Assembly: GCA_041175665.1 (NCBI GenBank)
Contig: JBEDEM010000087.1
Location: forward strand, 1 to 10,221
DNA from: UBA3064 sp016868095
Lineage (GTDB): Bacteria; Pseudomonadota; Gammaproteobacteria; Burkholderiales; Burkholderiaceae_E
DNA length: 10,221 nt
Reading direction: 5' to 3'
How positions within the stretch are numbered: position 1 is the first letter of the stretch; each line of letters starts with the position of its first letter. Below the pieces are notes generated by a model, which saw nothing but the letters and a program-made list of their open reading frames with translations, searched no databases and was not told the DNA's origin. Position numbers and translations under genes: made by a program. Positions 6,692 through 10,221 of the stretch are shown piece after piece.

Positions 6692-6710
6692 TTGAGGTTT
6701 GCCTCAAACC
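6692..6710 (-). other. Hairpin over the stop codon of the amidase gene
   Basis: Two mutually exclusive stems overlap here: TTGAGG/CCTCAA with a 4-nt loop (6692-6707) and GGTTTG/CAAACC with a 3-nt loop (6696-6710). The amidase TGA (6704-6706) lies inside. No U-run follows in the transcript, so it is not a typical intrinsic terminator. It might stabilise the upstream mRNA or slow read-through into the last SDR. Confidence 0.35.
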
Positions 6711-7693
6711 AAATAGCGCTTCAAAATCCCAGTGCCTACGGTGTATTTCGGATCAACAAAATTGCCCAAACGGACGATGCCACATTGGCTTAGCATCATG
6801 TAAGCATCCCAGCGATCAAAACCGTATTCGGCCTCCATCCACAGTACAAGATCTTTGTACGCTATTCTTGTTGCATCTTCGAGTGGACGTGCGCTACCGA
6901 TCGTCATCAACATATGTTCGGTTTCAAGACGCGGCCATTCAATCGACCAGTTCTTAATTACATCGACCCGAATCGTTGTCGTGCTTGGATATTCCACCGC
7001 CGTACCACAGACCTCCCCGTCACCCTGACAGGCGTGGGCGTCACCAATAAAGAGTCTGGCGTCTTTGGTTCGGACGGGCAAATAGGTAATGCTACCTGGC
7101 CCCATATCGGGTAAATCCATATTGCCGCCATGCTGATCGGGTGTGAGCGTGTTGATTGAATCGATCTCGGGTGAACAACTTAAGGTACCGATATGTGGTT
7201 TATAAGGAAGTGTGACCCGCTTACTCCAATAAACACCTTGCTCATCCACATCAATTTTTCGCACAATCTCTGGAAGATCCGCTGCCAGCAAGGCAGTGAG
7301 CGATGTACCTGAAAGCGCTCCAAACTGTGGAATCATGGCGCAAGTACCTCGTGGGTTTTCACCTCTCGGAATCATCGATTCAATATAGACTGCAAGCACA
7401 TCACCCTTCTCGGCGCCATCAACCATGATGGGCCCGTTTTGCGGATTCACGAATGGCATCCGAAGCACCTTGGAGGGCAGATCTTCTTCAGTCTTGACTG
7501 CGCCTTCAAAGGCGTCCCTCGTCTCAACAATCACCCGATCGCCGGGAGCGATCCTGAGCACCTCACTCGAATAGGGGCCAATGGTGTAGTGATAAACACC
7601 CTGCTTAGCTTCGGTTAATTCATGCGTGCGGGGGCTCTTGGCCCAGCCCAAGCCTCGCATCGCTGCCAACGATTTGTCGAGCCAATGTGTCAC
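6704..7693 (-). CDS. Acetamidase/formamidase-family amidohydrolase
   Basis: A 329-aa cytosolic enzyme of the FmdA/AmdA family, which hydrolyses short amides such as formamide or acetamide to the acid and ammonia. The family signatures are PHIGTL (about 166-171), DQHGGNMD (187-194) and GDAHACQGDGEVCGTAVE (217-234), with His, Asp and Glu residues likely at the metal site. Length is at the shorter end for the family; FmdA of methylotrophs is about 400 aa. The start is GTG at 7691-7693, supported by AGGAGA 6 nt upstream (7700-7705). It follows an SDR gene by 46 bp and an MFS carrier gene, so the amide or its product may be imported or exported by the cluster. Ammonia release would fit nitrogen scavenging. 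The exact substrate cannot be read from sequence. Confidence 0.92.
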   Translation of the reverse strand: MTHWLDKSLAAMRGLGWAKSPRTHELTEAKQGVYHYTIGPYSSEVLRIAPGDRVIVETRDAFEGAVKTEEDLPSKVLRMPFVNPQNGPIMVDGAEKGDVLAVYIESMIPRGENPRGTCAMIPQFGALSGTSLTALLAADLPEIVRKIDVDEQGVYWSKRVTLPYKPHIGTLSCSPEIDSINTLTPDQHGGNMDLPDMGPGSITYLPVRTKDARLFIGDAHACQGDGEVCGTAVEYPSTTTIRVDVIKNWSIEWPRLETEHMLMTIGSARPLEDATRIAYKDLVLWMEAEYGFDRWDAYMMLSQCGIVRLGNFVDPKYTVGTGILKRYLV

Positions 7694-7739
7694 CTTGTAT
7701 CTCCTTGCATTGAATGCTCAATCACTATCATCTTGCCAA

Positions 7740-8498
7740 TTACTTCCTTGCAGCCATACGCTCTAAAATATCTTTCGGTACAAAATTCACAGCCTCGGTA
7801 CTTTCTGCCTCTGCAAGCTCCACATAACGGTCAACAACCTCTTGAGGGTCTAGTTGTCCGACTGTGATGCGCTTTCTCAGAAAATCCATGGCAGCCAGGT
7901 CTTCGGCAGCTGCCTCTTCGGGATTAAACCACTCACCCGGATCATTGGCCATCGCATCATTAAAGCCTGTTGCATACGGACCAGGATTAATCAGGCACAC
8001 ATCCACGCCGAATAATGCAAGCTCGGCTCGAAGTGCATTTCCGAATGCCTGAATAGCATGTTTGGTCATGGTGTATGGACCAGAACCCATACCAGCGCGA
8101 ACGCCGCCAATCGAAGAAACGATCACGATCCGCCCGCTACGCCTTTTGCGCATACTTAGGGCGACCTGCTGTGTGATCGCGACTGTTGCAAACACATTGA
8201 CCTCAAAAACCCTGCGCAGACGATCGATCGGGATCAGCGATACGGGGCCGGTCTGCCCAAGCGCGGCATTAGCAAAAAACACGTCGACTTCGAGGCCTTC
8301 AACCTGATCTCTATCCTCGGCCTTGGTGATATCGAGCTTGATGATCTCTATGGGCGAGGATTGCTCAGAAAGCGCTTGGGCCTGTTGGTCGTTGAGGACC
8401 GTTGCGATGACATGGTGTCCTCGCTTGGCAAGCGCCACAGCCGCACCCAAACCAAAGCCGCTTCCAGCACCTGTAATCAGTATTCGTTTTGACATCAT
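7740..8498 (-). CDS. Short-chain dehydrogenase/reductase (SDR), classical type
   Basis: A 252-aa SDR with TGAGSGFG (9-16) for cofactor binding, D56 in LDIT contacting the adenine, ANAA (76-79) in the NNAG position, N101, S129 (VSSIGG), Y142 and K146 (YTMTK), so the catalytic tetrad is complete. The extended C-terminal part (about 175-252) resembles retinol-dehydrogenase-like or DltE-type SDRs more than FabG. Two adjacent ATG codons (8496-8498 and 8493-8495) can start it; AAGGG lies at better distance from the second, so the mature length may be 251 aa. It lies 40 bp after the MFS gene and 46 bp before the amidase gene, in an apparent operon. It shares little sequence with the other SDR in the window beyond family motifs, so the two are not a recent duplication. 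The substrate is unknown. Confidence 0.93.
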   Translation of the reverse strand: MMSKRILITGAGSGFGLGAAVALAKRGHHVIATVLNDQQAQALSEQSSPIEIIKLDITKAEDRDQVEGLEVDVFFANAALGQTGPVSLIPIDRLRRVFEVNVFATVAITQQVALSMRKRRSGRIVIVSSIGGVRAGMGSGPYTMTKHAIQAFGNALRAELALFGVDVCLINPGPYATGFNDAMANDPGEWFNPEEAAAEDLAAMDFLRKRITVGQLDPQEVVDRYVELAEAESTEAVNFVPKDILERMAARK

Positions 8499-8538
8499 CC
8501 ACCCTTATCATGCTACGTTTTAGACTTAATAAACTTCA

Positions 8539-9807
8539 CTAGGCTTTGCGCACGCGTCGAACCTTGCCTGGCGAAGCACGAAAAATCGCATAGCTCGAAA
8601 ACAGACAAGCTGCGATACAAATCATGAATGCCGAGCGATAACTACCCTGCTGATCATGGATCCAACCGGCTAACCACGGGCCAAAAGCCCCACCCCCTAA
8701 TAAGGCAATATTTATCAAACCGAAAATCGCAGCGAAATGCTTGCCTTGAAAGAGCTCGGCGACCATAGCACCCATCACCGAGGTGAGCGAATAACCAAGA
8801 AACCCCTGCGAAAGAACCATCACAGTCAACCATCCTGTCCACTCCGAATGCTCAAGCATGAGAAGCGCAAGGTAGCAAATTGCAAAGCCCAAACAACCGA
8901 TTGACCAGACCGCTTCTCGTCCGATACGGTCCGATACGGCACCCAACAAAATTTGTCCAGGAATCGCCACCACACTCACCCATCCAAGCGCCCAAGCAGC
9001 GATACTGGGGTCAAAGCCAAGCTCAAGCAAATACTTGGTTTGATGCACTTGAACTGCGTACCATGCAACCAATGCGCAAAAAAAACCGCCGCAAATCCAC
9101 CAAAATCGGCTGGTTTGCAAGGCGGCACCAACAGTCCAGTCCTTCGAGGCCCATGCCTCATCAACGATGTAGTGAGAGCTTAGCGGCGCTTTTCCTGCTA
9201 AGTCTTCGGCGCTTTGGATATCGCCGTCAGGCAGCAAGCCCATATCCTCGGGCTTTCGACGCACAAAGCGATTTAAAGGCAAGGCGATAAGCATAAGCAT
9301 TGCAGCCATCCACAAACATGCTTGACGCCAACCATCCAGCAAAATAACCTGTTGAAGCCAGGGCAGGATCAAGATAGAGCCGAGGCCCACCCCAGAAAAA
9401 GCGATACTGATGGCAAGGCCTCGCTTGCGCACAAACCAATTGGGGAGGTACTGCGACTGAGCCGTGTAGGACATCAGGTTTGCCCCAACTCCCACCAGTA
9501 GGCCTAGCGTGAGATACAGTTCCCATAGCTGCTCAATCCTGGTGCTGAGAAATAGACCAGCGCACATCATCGCCGCACCGAGGGTAATAACCGGTCTAGG
9601 CCCTTGGCGGTCCATCCACTTGCCCGCCCAAGGGCTGACCAGTGCCGAGCAGAAAAAGCCGAATGAAAATGCCCCTGCCACTTGAGCGCGATCCCAGGAA
9701 AATTCCTCAAGCATCGGCGGCAGCAGTAATGAGAACGATGTGCGCGCTGTAACACTAAGCGCCATCGTTACAAACGCGATCCCAACGATAACCCAGCCAT
9801 AAAACAT
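8539..9807 (-). CDS. MFS transporter, oxalate/formate-antiporter (OFA) or monocarboxylate style
   Basis: A 422-aa inner-membrane carrier with 12 predicted helices in two halves. It begins FYGWVIVGIAF, the typical N-terminus of OFA/monocarboxylate-type MFS proteins. The loop 2-3 motif A is GKWMDRQGPR (62-71), and its repeat in loop 8-9 is GAVSDRIGRE (289-298). A long cytoplasmic middle loop spans about 180-228, and the basic tail reads KVRRVRKA. The ATG at 9805-9807 has no clear Shine-Dalgarno sequence, but the conserved FYGW directly after it and the stop just upstream support this start. It lies 19 bp after the TonB-receptor stop, suggesting one transcript and translational coupling. Members of this group carry small organic anions; here it may move the substrate, or the acid product, of the neighbouring amidase. 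The family is clear; the substrate is not. Confidence 0.93.
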   Translation of the reverse strand: MFYGWVIVGIAFVTMALSVTARTSFSLLLPPMLEEFSWDRAQVAGAFSFGFFCSALVSPWAGKWMDRQGPRPVITLGAAMMCAGLFLSTRIEQLWELYLTLGLLVGVGANLMSYTAQSQYLPNWFVRKRGLAISIAFSGVGLGSILILPWLQQVILLDGWRQACLWMAAMLMLIALPLNRFVRRKPEDMGLLPDGDIQSAEDLAGKAPLSSHYIVDEAWASKDWTVGAALQTSRFWWICGGFFCALVAWYAVQVHQTKYLLELGFDPSIAAWALGWVSVVAIPGQILLGAVSDRIGREAVWSIGCLGFAICYLALLMLEHSEWTGWLTVMVLSQGFLGYSLTSVMGAMVAELFQGKHFAAIFGLINIALLGGGAFGPWLAGWIHDQQGSYRSAFMICIAACLFSSYAIFRASPGKVRRVRKA

Positions 9808-9826
9808 CGGCTAGGTCACAACCAAG

Positions 9827-10221
9827 CTAAAATACAGGAAAGCGCATTCGCAGGCCAATCCATGCTGTTCTGCCAGGCGATGGCTCAAAAGGACTTGGGT
9901 TATTAACAATCAGACTTCCAACATATCGACGATCAAGCAGATTGTCGATTCGCGCCATCGCTGTCAAGCGACTCGTACCGATGACAAAATTTCGCTGCCA
10001 ACGAATCGCCCATGTATGGAAGGCTGGTGCCGACAAGGTATTGACATCGTTCGCAAATCGCTTGCCCAAGTGGCGAAGTTCAAGGGCACTCTGTTGGGGC
10101 CCGTCTTGATAGCGTAATTCAACAAAGCCGGAAAAATCTGGCGTTGCGGGCATCCAGCGACCGTCCATGGATTGACCGGCAAGGGTCCAGTCTCCCTGAT
10201 AGTGAGCCTTCATGCGAGTAA
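9827..10221 (-). CDS. C-terminal part of a TonB-dependent outer-membrane receptor (N-terminus beyond right edge)
   Basis: The frame is open through the right edge; the ATG at 10211-10213 is internal, not the start. About 130 residues are visible. They show alternating beta strands of a barrel end: FSGFVELRYQDG, SALELRHLGKRF, HTWAIRWQRNF, LTAMARIDNLLDRRYVGS, and a final strand ending in Phe (GLRMRFPVF), as expected for BamA-targeted barrel proteins. The IDNLLDRRYVGS and FEPSPGR signatures are typical of TonB-dependent receptors. The VGS-VN-FEP-PGR run recalls receptors of the YncD/PqqU type, but this is from memory and not testable here. Such receptors import siderophores, cofactors or other scarce ligands with energy from TonB. 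It is the first visible gene of the cluster, 19 bp before the MFS carrier. Confidence 0.92.
   Translation of the reverse strand, partial: TRMKAHYQGDWTLAGQSMDGRWMPATPDFSGFVELRYQDGPQQSALELRHLGKRFANDVNTLSAPAFHTWAIRWQRNFVIGTSRLTAMARIDNLLDRRYVGSLIVNNPSPFEPSPGRTAWIGLRMRFPVF

Noticed and set aside
6692..6710. Intrinsic terminator after the amidase gene
   Set aside because: The stem is short and no U-run follows in the transcribed direction.
8919..8940. 10-bp tandem repeat (GTCCGATACG twice)
   Set aside because: It lies inside the conserved MFS loop 8-9 motif SDRIGR and is explained by the coding requirement.
8880..9290. 136-codon plus-strand open frame opposite the MFS gene
   Set aside because: It is the antisense of a clear membrane transporter, and its composition (rich in Arg, Pro, Ser and Gln) is what antisense frames give.
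9827..10213. Complete 128-aa small protein starting at ATG 10213
   Set aside because: The frame is open to the window edge and the sequence is a TonB-receptor barrel end, so the ATG is internal.

Overview
The window looks like a chromosomal segment of a Gram-negative proteobacterium. The reasons are a TonB-dependent outer-membrane receptor, a Sia-type (DUF6272/DUF1987) signalling cassette and moderate GC content. A betaproteobacterium is my best guess, from gene style only. There is no rRNA, tRNA, CRISPR, insertion sequence or phage gene. No stretch over about 110 bases lacks a gene, apart from the reading-frame fragments cut by the two window edges.

Left half (1-5732), a signalling locus. 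Four genes on the minus strand are tightly packed and read right to left: a SiaB-like kinase (5211-5732), a SiaC-like phosphoprotein (4827-5207), a class III nucleotidyl cyclase (3728-4780) and a soluble SpoIIE/PP2C-type phosphatase (2116-3723). A second phosphatase with the same layout (569-2119, plus strand) converges on the operon and overlaps its last gene by 4 bp through the stop codons. A third paralogue of the phosphatase N-terminal domain starts at 480 on the minus strand and runs off the left edge. In Pseudomonas aeruginosa, SiaB phosphorylates SiaC, SiaA dephosphorylates it, and unphosphorylated SiaC activates the diguanylate cyclase SiaD. Here the SiaD position is taken by a predicted adenylate cyclase, and the membrane-bound SiaA by two soluble phosphatases with an unrecognised N-terminal domain. 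The likely logic is a serine/threonine phospho-switch that controls cAMP instead of c-di-GMP. This is the most interesting part of the window.

Right half (5834-10221), a transport and catabolism cluster, all on the minus strand. In transcription order it holds the C-terminus of a TonB-dependent receptor (cut by the right edge), a 12-helix MFS carrier of oxalate/formate-antiporter style, a short-chain dehydrogenase (SDR), an acetamidase/formamidase-family enzyme and a second SDR. Gaps of 19, 40 and 46 bp suggest that the first four are co-transcribed. The last SDR follows a 108-bp gap with a Fur-box-like site and two dyad sequences, so it may have its own regulated promoter. The cluster reads as import of a small organic compound across both membranes, followed by amide hydrolysis and NAD(P)-dependent redox steps. 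The substrate cannot be told from sequence.
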